DNA of 25,662 nt, from positions 1 through 25,662 of IMG/VR virus record IMGVR_UViG_3300009068_000169; one strand, 5' to 3'. The position numbers were made by a program, and so were the translations under genes. Below the pieces are notes generated by a model, which did no database searches, was not told where the DNA came from, and was given only the letters and a program-made list of their open reading frames with translations. This DNA is from a virus. Positions 1 to 8,731 of the stretch are shown here, piece by piece. The stretch's first letter is position 1. Every line of letters begins with the position of its first letter.

Positions 1-855
1 AAAGATGGTTTTATATGGTGGACAGGTGTTGTTGAAGATCGACAAGACCCATTAAAACTTGGCAGGTGTCGAGTTCGTTGTTTAGGATGGCATAGCACAA
101 ATAAATCAGATATGCCAACTAATCGTCTGCCATGGGCAACGCCTAATATTCCATTGAATATGCCAATAGTGTATGCTCCTAAAGAAGGTGACATGGTATT
201 TGGTTTTTTCATTGACGGAGAAAATGCACAAGAACCTGTTATGCTTGGCGTATTTCCAGGCATACCTTTAAAAGCAGGCAATAGACAAGAACCTTTTAAT
301 GACCCAAGAACATCTGCTGAACTTGCTACCGCACCTGTAAAACCTGATGAGTCTGCTACAAACTATCCACGAAAGTTAGATGAACCGACAACATCACGAT
401 TGGCACGTAATGATTCTGATTATCCACCGCCAATTAATGCAGCAAAGAAAACAAAAAAAGCAACCAAAGTAGAACCTGATTCTTACTATGCTGCTAAGTA
501 TCCATACAACCATGTATATGAAACTGAATCAGGCCATGCGTTAGAGTTTGATGATACTAAAAATGCGGAAAGAATACATCTATATCATCGGTCAGGTTCT
601 TATGTTGAGTATGGCCCATTAGGTGATCGTTCGGAAAGAATACAAAGAAATAAGTTTGAAGTGGTTATTGGTAACGAACAAGTTTACGTTAAAGGTGATG
701 TTACAGTATTCATTGAAGGAAATGCTACCGTAGATGTTCGTAAAAATGTTAAACTGACTGTAGGTGGAAATTTCCAAGCAGATATTACTGGCACATGTAA
801 AGTAACCTCTGGAGGTAATATGACACTCAAAGCACCACGTATCGACTTAAACTAA
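1..855 (+). CDS. gp5: Baseplate central spike/hub protein gp5, 5'-truncated, no lysozyme domain
   Basis: C-terminal 284 residues of the trimeric needle that sits under the tail tube and pierces the cell envelope. The frame is open from base 1 and the residues before the first ATG (base 112) already belong to the fold (FIWWTGVVED..., LGRCRVRCLGWH), so that ATG is internal and the true start lies upstream. The visible order is an OB-fold-like domain (about residues 1-85), a Pro/Lys-rich linker (about 100-160), a VgrG/gp5-type segment with ETESGHALEFDDT and ERIHLYHRSGSYVEYGPLGD, then short V/I-x-G repeats to the end (NEQVYVKGDVTVFIEGN, LTVGGNF, APRIDLN) typical of the triple-stranded beta-helix. 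In T4 a lysozyme domain of about 160 residues lies between OB-fold and helix. Here the linker is too short to hold it. The family assignment is strong; the missing upstream part cannot be judged. Confidence 0.9.
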   Translation, partial: KDGFIWWTGVVEDRQDPLKLGRCRVRCLGWHSTNKSDMPTNRLPWATPNIPLNMPIVYAPKEGDMVFGFFIDGENAQEPVMLGVFPGIPLKAGNRQEPFNDPRTSAELATAPVKPDESATNYPRKLDEPTTSRLARNDSDYPPPINAAKKTKKATKVEPDSYYAAKYPYNHVYETESGHALEFDDTKNAERIHLYHRSGSYVEYGPLGDRSERIQRNKFEVVIGNEQVYVKGDVTVFIEGNATVDVRKNVKLTVGGNFQADITGTCKVTSGGNMTLKAPRIDLN

Positions 856-856
856 T

Positions 857-1162
857 ATGCCAGCAGTCTCTCGTAAATCAGGAACAGATTCAATATCCAC
901 AGGACATGGATGTGATGCTACAACTGTTACCGATCAAGGTTCTTCTGATGTTATTGTGAATGGCATTGGTGCAGTACGTGCTGGAGATTTGTGTCAAGTG
1001 CATTTGATTCCCTCAGGAAGTTCTTGTGTGCCACACACTGTACCTCTAACCTCATTTTCAAGCACAGTATTTGTTAATGGAAAAGGTGTTGGAAGACAGG
1101 GTGATCAATATTCTGGTCATACTTTGACTTCTGGTTCTGGTAATGTTTTCGCTGGAGGTTGA
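857..1162 (+). CDS. PAAR-repeat spike-tip protein (T4 gp5.4-like)
   Basis: A 101-residue protein that should cap the gp5 beta-helix as a sharp, metal-bound cone (T4 gp5.4; also the tip of type VI secretion spikes). Family features visible are the small Gly/Val/Ser-rich composition and three short repeats (DVIVNGIGAVRAGD, STVFVNGKGVGRQGD and a C-terminal SGSGNVFAGG). Candidate metal ligands are H17, H49, C57, H60 and H88, spaced as in PAAR proteins. The gene begins 1 base after the gp5 stop, so it is almost certainly co-translated with its partner. It ends in TGA, unlike most genes here. There is no fused effector domain. Confidence 0.88.
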   Translation: MPAVSRKSGTDSISTGHGCDATTVTDQGSSDVIVNGIGAVRAGDLCQVHLIPSGSSCVPHTVPLTSFSSTVFVNGKGVGRQGDQYSGHTLTSGSGNVFAGG

Positions 1163-1173
1163 ATAAATAAACG

Positions 1174-1596
1174 ATGTCAACAACAATAACTTCCTCAAAT
1201 CCAATAATTAATGGCGAAAGAGTCTTTAAAGATTTGGATTTAAATTTTACAGCACATCCTATAAAAAAGGATATTGTAAAACATACTAATGAATATGCAG
1301 TAATTAATTCCGTTAAAAATTTAATTTTAACAAATTACTATGAGCGTCCTTTTAGACCAGAAATAGGCAGTGGAATAAGTAACTTATTATTTGAAAATGT
1401 TGATCCTCTGATTTCTTCACGATTAGAACGTGCCATTGAAGAAACAATTTTAAACTATGAACCTAGAGTTTCATTGAGTCTTGTTAATGCAACCGCGTAT
1501 CCTGATGAAAACAGATATAGTGTGACACTGACATTTTTCATTATCAATAATCCAAACCCAATTACAATTGATTTTTTCCTAGAAAGAATTAGATAA
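1174..1596 (+). CDS. gp25: Baseplate wedge protein gp25 (GPW/gp25 family)
   Basis: A 140-residue wedge protein that belongs to the conserved core of contractile injection machines and helps join wedges to the hub and to start sheath polymerisation. The family signature is clear: N-terminal DIVKHTNEYAVINSVKNLIL, then YYERPFRPEIGSGI at residues 55-68, LLFENVD shortly after, and the hallmark EPRV at 96-99, followed by a beta-rich end. Length is close to T4 gp25 (132 residues). It lies between the spike tip and gp6, the usual order in T4-like aquatic phages. No convincing Shine-Dalgarno precedes the start, so translation probably relies on coupling or on an A/T-rich leader. Confidence 0.95.
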   Translation: MSTTITSSNPIINGERVFKDLDLNFTAHPIKKDIVKHTNEYAVINSVKNLILTNYYERPFRPEIGSGISNLLFENVDPLISSRLERAIEETILNYEPRVSLSLVNATAYPDENRYSVTLTFFIINNPNPITIDFFLERIR

Positions 1597-1598
1597 AA

Positions 1599-3656
1599 AT
1601 GGCAGATCGTTTAAGAATTACCGAACTTGATTTTGATACAATCAAGGAAAATTTAAAAGCATTTTTAAATCAACAGTCTGAATTTACCGATTATGATTTT
1701 GAGGGTTCTGGTTTAAATATACTGTTGGACATACTTGCCTATAACACACATTATAATGCATACTATTTAAATATGGTTGCTAATGAATCGTTTTTGGATA
1801 CTGCACTGCTTCGTGATTCTGTCATTTCTCATGCTAAAGTTTTAGGTTATGTTCCTTATTCTTCTAAAGCACCTCGTGCAAATATTAATTTCACTGTATC
1901 AACAACCAACAGTACTCCTGCAACATTAACTATACCAAAAGGATTTACTTTTTTATCTGATGACATTGATGGTATAAGTTATAATTTTGTGACGTTGCAG
2001 GAAACTATTGTAACAAAATCAAATACAAGTTTTTCTTTTTTAAATTTGCCAATTCATGAAGGCCAATTAGTATCTTATGCATATGCTCATGATCAAGCAA
2101 CAAATCCAAAACAGTTATTTTCTATACCGGATGCCGACGTAGATACTTCTACTTTAACGGTAAGAGTTAGTCCTTCTGTAGCAAATACAGACTTTACCAC
2201 ATTCACTCTTGCTACGGATGCATCGGAAGCAACTACAACTTCTGCCGTTTTCTACTTACAGGAAAATAAGGCACAAAGTTATCAAATATATTTTGGCGAT
2301 GATATAATAGGTAAAAGTATTTCTGACGGTTCTATCGTATCAATAAGTTATCTTGTAACGAATGGTGATGCTGCCAACAAAGCAAATAATTTTGTTGCGA
2401 CTGCTACACTTTCGGACTCACTAGGTAATAATTTAACAGACTTTACAATTGATCCAATTGGTGAAGCGGCAGGTGGTTCTGAACGTGAAAGTGTAGATAA
2501 CATTAAATTTTCTGCGCCACTTCAATTCACAACTCAAAATCGTTTGGTAACATTTAAAGACTATGAGTCCTACATTCAAAAAAGTTATCCATCGGTTGAT
2601 TCCGTTTCTGTATGGGGTGGTGAAGATGAAGTACCACCAACCTATGGTCAAGTTTATGTTGCATTAAAACCCAAAGCAAATTATTACTTATCGGATACCG
2701 AGAAGCAAAGAATTATTGATGAGATCATTACACCAAAAGCGGTTGTTACCGTAAAAACTGTAATTCGTGATCCAGAATTTTTGTATCTATTGATTTCTAC
2801 TGCGGTTTCTTATGATCAAAATAAAACCACTCTAACTCCCGAACAAGTTAAAACAGGGATTAAAAATTCTATCTTATCATATAGTTCAACGTATTTAAAT
2901 AAGTTTGATTCAAAATTGGTTATATCAAGACTGCAAGATGCAATTGATGCTACGGACCGCAACTCAATCGTTGGTTCAAAGATAAGTGTTCGTGTTCAAA
3001 AAAGATTTGAACCTATAGTAAATCAATCCAAACCTTATTTTATTAACTTTAACACACCTGTCCGTCGTGGCACAATCAACAATAGACTAGCATCAACGTT
3101 TTTTATTGTTGAAGATAGTGAAGGAATTAACCGCGAAGTTCAATTTGATGAGATTCCACAATCATTTAGTGGTGTTTCTTCAATCGGTGTAATGAATCCA
3201 GGTAAAGATTATACAAGTTCACCTACTATAACAATTTCTGGTGATGGTGTTGGCGCAACTGCTTCCGCAACTATAGTTAATGGCGCAATTGAAAGCATTC
3301 AGATTGTCAATCGTGGTATTGATTACACACGTGCCACAGTTACTATTACCGGCGGCGGTGGATATGGTGCAACAGCAGAAGCAATTCTTGATGGTAGAAC
3401 AGGACAAATACGTACAGTATATTATGATGTTAATTCTCAACGTCAAATTGTTGATGAGAATGCTGGAACAATAGACTATGATTCTGGCACGATATCCATA
3501 TCAAATATTCTTATCAAATCTGTTTCCGCAGTTGATGGTTTAATACGCCTATCTTTAGAGTCTGAAAAAGGTATTATAAGTACCGTAAGAAGCACCATAT
3601 TAACATTAGATCAAGATGATCCTATATCTATTAGTACCACATTAGAAACCGCATAA
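1599..3656 (+). CDS. gp6: Baseplate wedge protein gp6
   Basis: A 685-residue wedge protein (T4 gp6 has 660) that forms the continuous inner ring of the baseplate as a dimer per wedge. The N-terminus has the family block LDFDTIKENLKAFLNQQ, FTDYDFEGSGLNILLDILAYN and NESFLDTALLRDSVISHAKVLGY (residues about 10-83). The middle carries the gp6/gpJ-like beta-rich region with FKDYESYIQKSYPSVDSVSVWGGEDEVPP written across about residues 310-340. Residues about 528-605 are an inserted repeat of the GxxYTxxPTxTI type (MNPGKDYTSSPTITISG, NRGIDYTRATVTITGGGG). The start follows the gp25 stop by 2 bases, and the stop overlaps the next ATG (TAATG), which implies translational coupling to gp7. Confidence 0.95.
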   Translation: MADRLRITELDFDTIKENLKAFLNQQSEFTDYDFEGSGLNILLDILAYNTHYNAYYLNMVANESFLDTALLRDSVISHAKVLGYVPYSSKAPRANINFTVSTTNSTPATLTIPKGFTFLSDDIDGISYNFVTLQETIVTKSNTSFSFLNLPIHEGQLVSYAYAHDQATNPKQLFSIPDADVDTSTLTVRVSPSVANTDFTTFTLATDASEATTTSAVFYLQENKAQSYQIYFGDDIIGKSISDGSIVSISYLVTNGDAANKANNFVATATLSDSLGNNLTDFTIDPIGEAAGGSERESVDNIKFSAPLQFTTQNRLVTFKDYESYIQKSYPSVDSVSVWGGEDEVPPTYGQVYVALKPKANYYLSDTEKQRIIDEIITPKAVVTVKTVIRDPEFLYLLISTAVSYDQNKTTLTPEQVKTGIKNSILSYSSTYLNKFDSKLVISRLQDAIDATDRNSIVGSKISVRVQKRFEPIVNQSKPYFINFNTPVRRGTINNRLASTFFIVEDSEGINREVQFDEIPQSFSGVSSIGVMNPGKDYTSSPTITISGDGVGATASATIVNGAIESIQIVNRGIDYTRATVTITGGGGYGATAEAILDGRTGQIRTVYYDVNSQRQIVDENAGTIDYDSGTISISNILIKSVSAVDGLIRLSLESEKGIISTVRSTILTLDQDDPISISTTLETA
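3183..3415 (+). repeat. Two-part beta-repeat insert in gp6 (GxxYTxxP type)
   Basis: Two consecutive units share the layout G-x-x-Y-T then a PTITI/TVTI strand, a glycine loop and GATA/GATAEA: NPGKDYTSSPTITISGDGVG and NRGIDYTRATVTITGGGGYG. The same unit type recurs in gp7, gp8 and the DUF4815 protein of this window. It is a protein-level repeat; the DNA of the units has diverged. Confidence 0.75.
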
Positions 3657-6600
3657 TGTCAGCGAATACAGATTTTAAAACATCATTACTTGTCGGTCGG
3701 CAACTTCCAGAATTTGTTCGAGATGAGTATCCTACGTTTGTCACGTTCTTGGAAGCATACTATGAATTTCTTGAAAAGAAACAAGGAACACAAAAAAATG
3801 ATTTAGTTAATGCTGCCAAAAGTCTTAGAGACATTCGTGATGTGGATTCTTCGATAGCAGAATTCGAAACCAATTTTTATAATACATATGCATCACTAAT
3901 ACCTATTGAAGTGCAATCAGATAAGGCACTTTTATTCAAACACCTAGTTCCACTGTATAAAAGTAAAGGTAGCGATGCGTCCTTTAAGTTATTATTTCGC
4001 CTTGTTTTTGGTGAAGATATTGATTTAATTTTACCTAAAAATAATGTTCTTAAAGCATCTGGCAGTAAATGGCAAATTGATAATAAACTTCGTATCAACG
4101 CACAGATTTCATCAAGGTATGTTGGTAATGGTTCAACTAAAATTTTTAATTTAGCACAAGTATCCGCCGCAGATCAAATAACAGTTTATGTTGATGGAAT
4201 AGAGAAAAATTTAACAACTGATTTTTTCCTTAAGGTTGAATATCGACAGTTAATTTTTAAAACTGCACCAACAAATAACTCAGTCATTACGGTTGAATAT
4301 TCTGAATTTAATCCAGCACTATTATATAATCGTAAAGTTACAGGTTTAACTTCTGGCGCAAGTGCTATTATTGAGAGCACAAATCGCCGTGTTATTTCCG
4401 ACTCTTTGAATTTAGGTTTGCCTATTGAACTTGTAGTTAATGCAAATTCATTGGATGGTAATTTTCTTAATGGTGAAAACGTATCAATACCAATCTTAGA
4501 TTCAAATGAAGTTCTAATTGATATTCGTGCATCAACGTTTTCAATCGTTAGGGCAATTGATATCATTAGTGGTGGTGTAAACTATAATGTGGGTGATGTT
4601 ATAGTTGTGTCTGGTGGTGGCTCTACTGAAAGTGCAACCATTAGAGTTGAAGATGTTTTCCGTGGTACGATTGATAGAATCTTAGTGCATCATGGTGGAG
4701 CAGTATTCACATATGGTTCGGACGTTCGTGTTTCTGGTAATGGTAGTAGCGTTTTAACTTTGGTTGTTGATGGGGTTGATACCTCAGGTGCAAATGCTTC
4801 AAATACCTTCATCATTTCCACAGACACAATTTCAAATTTTAATGGTTCCGTTCATGCGGCAAACTCATTAATTAGTGGAGCAGCATATGGTTTTACAAAT
4901 TTTGGAAATGCAAATTTAAGCACACGGGTTATTGACTCACTTACGTTTGATACCTTAACAGTTGGTCCAATTACTAATGTGTCCATTCTATTTTCAAATG
5001 TTCTTTCGTCGGTTCAACCAACATTAGATGCATTTGGTGCCGCATATGGAAATTTTACAAACTTCCGTACACCAAGAAGTCTTGGCACACTTGCTCGATA
5101 TAAAATTAATAATCCTGGTGTTGGTTATAGAATTGGTGACGAAATAGATTTTGGTCCTAATCCATCGATGACTTTTGGTATTGGTGCTGCTGCCACAGTT
5201 TCAAATGTATCTTCTGTTGGTGAAATTTTAACAATTTCATCCGCAAATTCAAGAATAACAGGAACAGTTTCTATACAATCGGGTCTGACTCAAGTTGCTG
5301 GCGCTGGTACTAATTTTTTATCCGAATTGTTTATTGGCCAAAAAATTGAAGTCAATAGAGAATTCCGAACAGTTGCTACGATTGCCGATGATGTTACATT
5401 AGATGTTACTGCACCTTTTGCCACAAATGCAATCAATAAAAAACTTGGAGTGTTCAACAGATATCCTAAAGGTGGTGTTGGTTATGTACAAAATAATTTT
5501 CCGTCAATAACTGTATCTTCAAACACTGGTTCAGGTGCGTCTGTTGAAGTGGATTCTCTTGCTTCAGACAATGATCGATTAGAAGCGACAGGTGTTGCCA
5601 ATTTAGGTGCGATAACTAAAATTCGTATTGTAAGTCCAGGTGCTGGATTCCAATTTAAACCAATCATTAGTGCTACAACATTAGGCAGTGGCACAGCAGT
5701 TCTAGAAGCACAAATTGAAAGTTCATATTTGTCCACTCCAGGTCGTTGGACAACTTCAGATTCAATCTTATCATCAACTGAAAGAAAACTTGCTGGTCGA
5801 AATTACTATGTTGATTACTCATATGTCATCTCATCACAAATTGAATTCTATCGTTATAAGCAACTGTTAAAACAACTTCTACATCCAGTAGGTTTGATTA
5901 ACTATGCTTCTTATGAAAAATCAACTGAGATTGCAGCAAATAATTTAAGTTTAACAACCTCTGATGTTTTTCCTGATCTTGCTTTTTCTGGAAGAGTAAA
6001 TGTAGGTAACGGTAGTATTGTTGTTACAGGCACCAACACAAAATTTAATATTGCCAATTCTAGAGGAAGTTTAACAGTTGGTTCATACATTAATGTAAAT
6101 GGTGAATCAAGAAAAGTCAATTCAATTATTAGTAACACATCGTTGATTACTTCTTCGGAAATTAATCAAATCTTAATCAGTAACACAGGTTCAGGATATT
6201 CAAATTCTTATGTGACCTTTGCGAATGGTGGTGGTAAAATAACCACGTTATCCATTCCAGCAAGTCAAGGTGGTTCAGGTTATTCTGACGGTCTAGTTTT
6301 GTTTGTTGGTGCAGATGAAGCAGTTCCTGCAATAGCATCAATTTCTGTTTATCCATCTAATGGAACAATTAATACGATTAGTTTATCTGTAGAAGCAAAT
6401 GTTTATGCAAATGGTTTATATTCAAAACTACCAACGGCAATTCCTGCTAGTGATCCAGATTTAGTTCTTTATGCAAATACAATTACTATAGCAAATTCAG
6501 GTGAAGGTTATTCAAATGGTCATCTAGTATTTACTGGCGGTGGTGTAAAAACTAAAGCATTTGGTTCAGCAACCATATCTGGCACAACGATGACCGTTAC

Positions 6601-8719
6601 GGGTGTTCCTGTAGCAAATTATGGCACATTTGCTGTAGGACACACAGTTGCTGGTACGGATGTTACTCCAGGAAGTAAAATTGTTTCTTTAGGTACAGGA
6701 ACTGGTGGCAATGGTACTTACGTATTGAGTGTATCATCTACTGTTATTTCCGCAGTTAATGTTGTTGCTACTAGACAAGCAACAGCAACCGTTGAAGTTT
6801 ATGGTGGTGCTTTAGGCAATGGCGCAATTCGTAGAATCACCGTTAGTGATCCTGCGCTGTACGAAAACAATCCTTCTGCAAAACCAAACTCAGAACCTAA
6901 CGTTGTAATATCTCAAGTCACAGTTACCTCTGTTGGTAATGGACATTCAAATGGTGTTTTAACATTCTCTGGTGGAACTCCAAGAAGAGAAGCAACAGTA
7001 ACAGTTGAAGTTTATGGAACACCTACTCTCAATATAGCAAACTTAACTATATTAGATTCTGGTAATAACTACACAAATGGATTCATGACTTTCTCTGATA
7101 CTGCTCGGTCTGGTAATTCAGCAAATATTAGAATCTATGTTCACAGTCAGGGTGCTGTAGGTAATGCAACTATATCTGGCACAACAATGACCGTTACCAG
7201 TTTTGCTTCTGGTTATGGATTCTTTGCTGGTCAAAGTATTAGTGGTAATGGAATTGTTACAGGAACAACTATTACTGCTTTGGGTTCAGGTTCTGGTTCT
7301 ACAGGAACATACACAATTAGTCGTTCACATACGATAGCATCTGAGATAGTTGTTACATCTGTTGGAAGAACTGGTAACGTTAAAAATGTTGTCATACAAG
7401 ATGCAGGCTCATACTTATATTTGCCTGGCATTATAAAAGCAAATAGTTTAGGTGATGGTAATTTACGATTCACTGTGGGTGTCAATACGATTCCAGCAAA
7501 CGGTTCTATTCGTACTGTTACGATTGTTGATCCTGGAAGATATTCGACACCACCAACTGCCGTTTTAAATACGGCACCGATTTCGATTAGTGCAATTTCT
7601 CCAACAACAGGCACTCCAATTCTTTCTGGAAATACGCATTCAAATGGATTCATTGTCTTTACTGGTGGTGATCCTGTTATTCCAGCAAATGCAAGTGTTG
7701 AGATTTATCCTCCTAGTGTGGTTGGAAGTAATGGTGTGGTTCGCAGAGTTATAGTTAATAATGCTGGACTTTATCGTACAGCACCAGTTGCTACTGCAAA
7801 CAGTGTTCCAGTTTCGATTACACAAGTGCTGCCAATTGAAGGTGGAACTGGATACTCAAATGGTTTTATAACGTTCAGTTCAGCAGCATCACAAAATGCG
7901 ATAGTCCGAATAATTGTTAATGCTGCGGGTTCTATTGTTCGAACAATTATTGATCATGAGGGATTGTATCCAAATAGTAGTGGTGTGATTATTACTGGAA
8001 CAACAGGTGGTGGAACAGGTGCAACATTTGCAATATCATTCAATGCAAATACAAGTAATCTAGCACAATTTACGCTAACCACTGGTGCAAATGCCACATA
8101 TACTGGTGCAGTAACAATAACTGCAAATAGCAATGTTTATACAAATGCGGCATTTACCATAAACGGTGTAGCAAATGTACAAACCACCGCCAATATAACT
8201 GTTGGATTTACTGGTAGAAATACTGCGGCAAACGCCTCTGTGGAAGTATATCCAGGAAACGGATCGATTCGTTCTGTCACTATTAATAATCGAGGTGACT
8301 ATTATTATGTTCCAGACATAATTGTTACCTCAGGCGGTACCTATGGTTCGATAAATATAACTGGAACCACAATGACTGTTACAGGTTCACCTGTTGCGCC
8401 AGTTGGAAACTTTAGAGTCGGACAACGAATAATTGGTTCAGGCATCACTGATGGAACTAAAATTCTATCTTTGGGAACTGGAATTGGTGGAAATGGAACG
8501 TATAATGTGTCAATTTCACATGCCGCAACTGCTACAGTAAATGCGATTGCTATTGGAGTAGATGCAATTTTAAATGTCAACACGTTTGGCATATTTACTC
8601 AGACAGCAAATTTACAATCTGCAACCGTTTCAAGAAAAGATCCTTCAATTTTCATAACTGAAGATTCTTCTTACGACCTAGTTACAGAAGATAATAACAC
8701 TATTACTACAGAGTTTTAA
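3656..8719 (+). CDS. gp7: Baseplate wedge initiator gp7-like protein with giant beta-repeat extension
   Basis: A 1687-residue protein. Residues about 12-135 (LPEFVRDEYPTFVTFLEAYYEFLE ... VPLYKSKGSDASFKLLFRLVFGEDIDL, split here) match, from memory of the T4 sequence, the C-terminal region of T4 gp7 (SNFEAFCEAYIQYL; FYSTKGIEASYKFLFKVLYNEE). A second T4 gp7-like block, RNYYVDYSYVISS then KQLLKQLLHPVGL, follows at about 711-753 (T4: RSYYVMKIKSNLPSS; FVHPVGF). In T4 the blocks are about 130 residues apart; here nearly 600, filled with beta-repeats. Residues 800-1660 are further beta-repeats with three inserted ISGTTMTV modules. The end, ITEDSSYDLVTEDNNTITTEF-like, is the D/E/T-rich tail common in such phage proteins. 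The ~640 N-terminal residues of T4 gp7 are absent. Its role should be joining wedge proteins and initiating wedge assembly; the repeats are probably surface-exposed. Position between gp6 and gp8 agrees. Confidence 0.82.
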   Translation: MSANTDFKTSLLVGRQLPEFVRDEYPTFVTFLEAYYEFLEKKQGTQKNDLVNAAKSLRDIRDVDSSIAEFETNFYNTYASLIPIEVQSDKALLFKHLVPLYKSKGSDASFKLLFRLVFGEDIDLILPKNNVLKASGSKWQIDNKLRINAQISSRYVGNGSTKIFNLAQVSAADQITVYVDGIEKNLTTDFFLKVEYRQLIFKTAPTNNSVITVEYSEFNPALLYNRKVTGLTSGASAIIESTNRRVISDSLNLGLPIELVVNANSLDGNFLNGENVSIPILDSNEVLIDIRASTFSIVRAIDIISGGVNYNVGDVIVVSGGGSTESATIRVEDVFRGTIDRILVHHGGAVFTYGSDVRVSGNGSSVLTLVVDGVDTSGANASNTFIISTDTISNFNGSVHAANSLISGAAYGFTNFGNANLSTRVIDSLTFDTLTVGPITNVSILFSNVLSSVQPTLDAFGAAYGNFTNFRTPRSLGTLARYKINNPGVGYRIGDEIDFGPNPSMTFGIGAAATVSNVSSVGEILTISSANSRITGTVSIQSGLTQVAGAGTNFLSELFIGQKIEVNREFRTVATIADDVTLDVTAPFATNAINKKLGVFNRYPKGGVGYVQNNFPSITVSSNTGSGASVEVDSLASDNDRLEATGVANLGAITKIRIVSPGAGFQFKPIISATTLGSGTAVLEAQIESSYLSTPGRWTTSDSILSSTERKLAGRNYYVDYSYVISSQIEFYRYKQLLKQLLHPVGLINYASYEKSTEIAANNLSLTTSDVFPDLAFSGRVNVGNGSIVVTGTNTKFNIANSRGSLTVGSYINVNGESRKVNSIISNTSLITSSEINQILISNTGSGYSNSYVTFANGGGKITTLSIPASQGGSGYSDGLVLFVGADEAVPAIASISVYPSNGTINTISLSVEANVYANGLYSKLPTAIPASDPDLVLYANTITIANSGEGYSNGHLVFTGGGVKTKAFGSATISGTTMTVTGVPVANYGTFAVGHTVAGTDVTPGSKIVSLGTGTGGNGTYVLSVSSTVISAVNVVATRQATATVEVYGGALGNGAIRRITVSDPALYENNPSAKPNSEPNVVISQVTVTSVGNGHSNGVLTFSGGTPRREATVTVEVYGTPTLNIANLTILDSGNNYTNGFMTFSDTARSGNSANIRIYVHSQGAVGNATISGTTMTVTSFASGYGFFAGQSISGNGIVTGTTITALGSGSGSTGTYTISRSHTIASEIVVTSVGRTGNVKNVVIQDAGSYLYLPGIIKANSLGDGNLRFTVGVNTIPANGSIRTVTIVDPGRYSTPPTAVLNTAPISISAISPTTGTPILSGNTHSNGFIVFTGGDPVIPANASVEIYPPSVVGSNGVVRRVIVNNAGLYRTAPVATANSVPVSITQVLPIEGGTGYSNGFITFSSAASQNAIVRIIVNAAGSIVRTIIDHEGLYPNSSGVIITGTTGGGTGATFAISFNANTSNLAQFTLTTGANATYTGAVTITANSNVYTNAAFTINGVANVQTTANITVGFTGRNTAANASVEVYPGNGSIRSVTINNRGDYYYVPDIIVTSGGTYGSINITGTTMTVTGSPVAPVGNFRVGQRIIGSGITDGTKILSLGTGIGGNGTYNVSISHAATATVNAIAIGVDAILNVNTFGIFTQTANLQSATVSRKDPSIFITEDSSYDLVTEDNNTITTEF
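6569..6769 (+). repeat. ISGTTMTV module, copy 1 (gp7-like protein)
   Basis: About 67 residues: [12 protein letters not shown], a GTFAVGHTVAG strand, TPGSKIVSLGTGTGGNGTY and an S-rich end. It interrupts a GYSNG unit between its FTGGGVKTKA strand and the ATATVEVYGG strand. In the next unit the same two elements are adjacent (FSGGTPRREATVTVEVYG). Confidence 0.8.
7166..7360 (+). repeat. ISGTTMTV module, copy 2 (gp7-like protein)
   Basis: [44 protein letters not shown]. It is inserted between the IRIYVHSQGA strand and the NVKNVVIQDAGSY strand of a GYSNG unit; uninterrupted units have these joined through a short NG turn. Confidence 0.8.
8351..8553 (+). repeat. ISGTTMTV module, copy 3 (gp7-like protein)
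   Basis: INITGTTMTVTG, FRVGQRIIGSGI, GTKILSLGTGIGGNGTYNVS. It follows the last DYYYVPDIIVTSGG strand of the repeat array, close to the C-terminus of the protein. Confidence 0.78.
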
Positions 8720-8731
8720 TTAGGACAAAAA

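Larger units (their letters stand above)
6160..8340 (+). repeat. Seven-copy GYSNG-type beta-repeat array in gp7-like protein
   Basis: Seven related units start with G-x-x-[YH]-[ST]-[ND]-G/S and a V/L-x-F strand: GSGYSNSYVTF, GSGYSDGLVLF, GEGYSNGHLVF, GNGHSNGVLTF, GNNYTNGFMTF, GNTHSNGFIVF and GTGYSNGFITF. Most are followed by a V-E-V/I-Y strand, an NG-I/V-R-x-I/V-T/I strand and a DPG/NAG-x-Y-x-x-x-P turn. Unit length varies because other modules are inserted. The array is a protein-level repeat, likely a stack of beta-domains. Confidence 0.8.

Noticed and set aside
112-114. ATG at 112 as the start of the gp5 gene
   Set aside because: The frame is open to base 1 and the preceding residues continue the conserved OB-fold, so the gene begins outside the window.
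1162-1169. AATAAATA before gp25 as a late promoter (a similar box lies at 9447-9454 before gp8)
   Set aside because: Both boxes overlap or abut the stop of the previous gene and end only 5-7 bases before the ATG, so transcription would start at or inside the start codon. In AT-rich DNA such matches are expected by chance.
4186-4566. Reverse-strand open frame of 126 codons inside the gp7 gene
   Set aside because: It lies opposite a strong gene with repeats, has no ribosome site or recognisable motif, and every real gene here is on the plus strand. The same holds for reverse frames at 7231-7653, 8341-8592 and 17633-17947.
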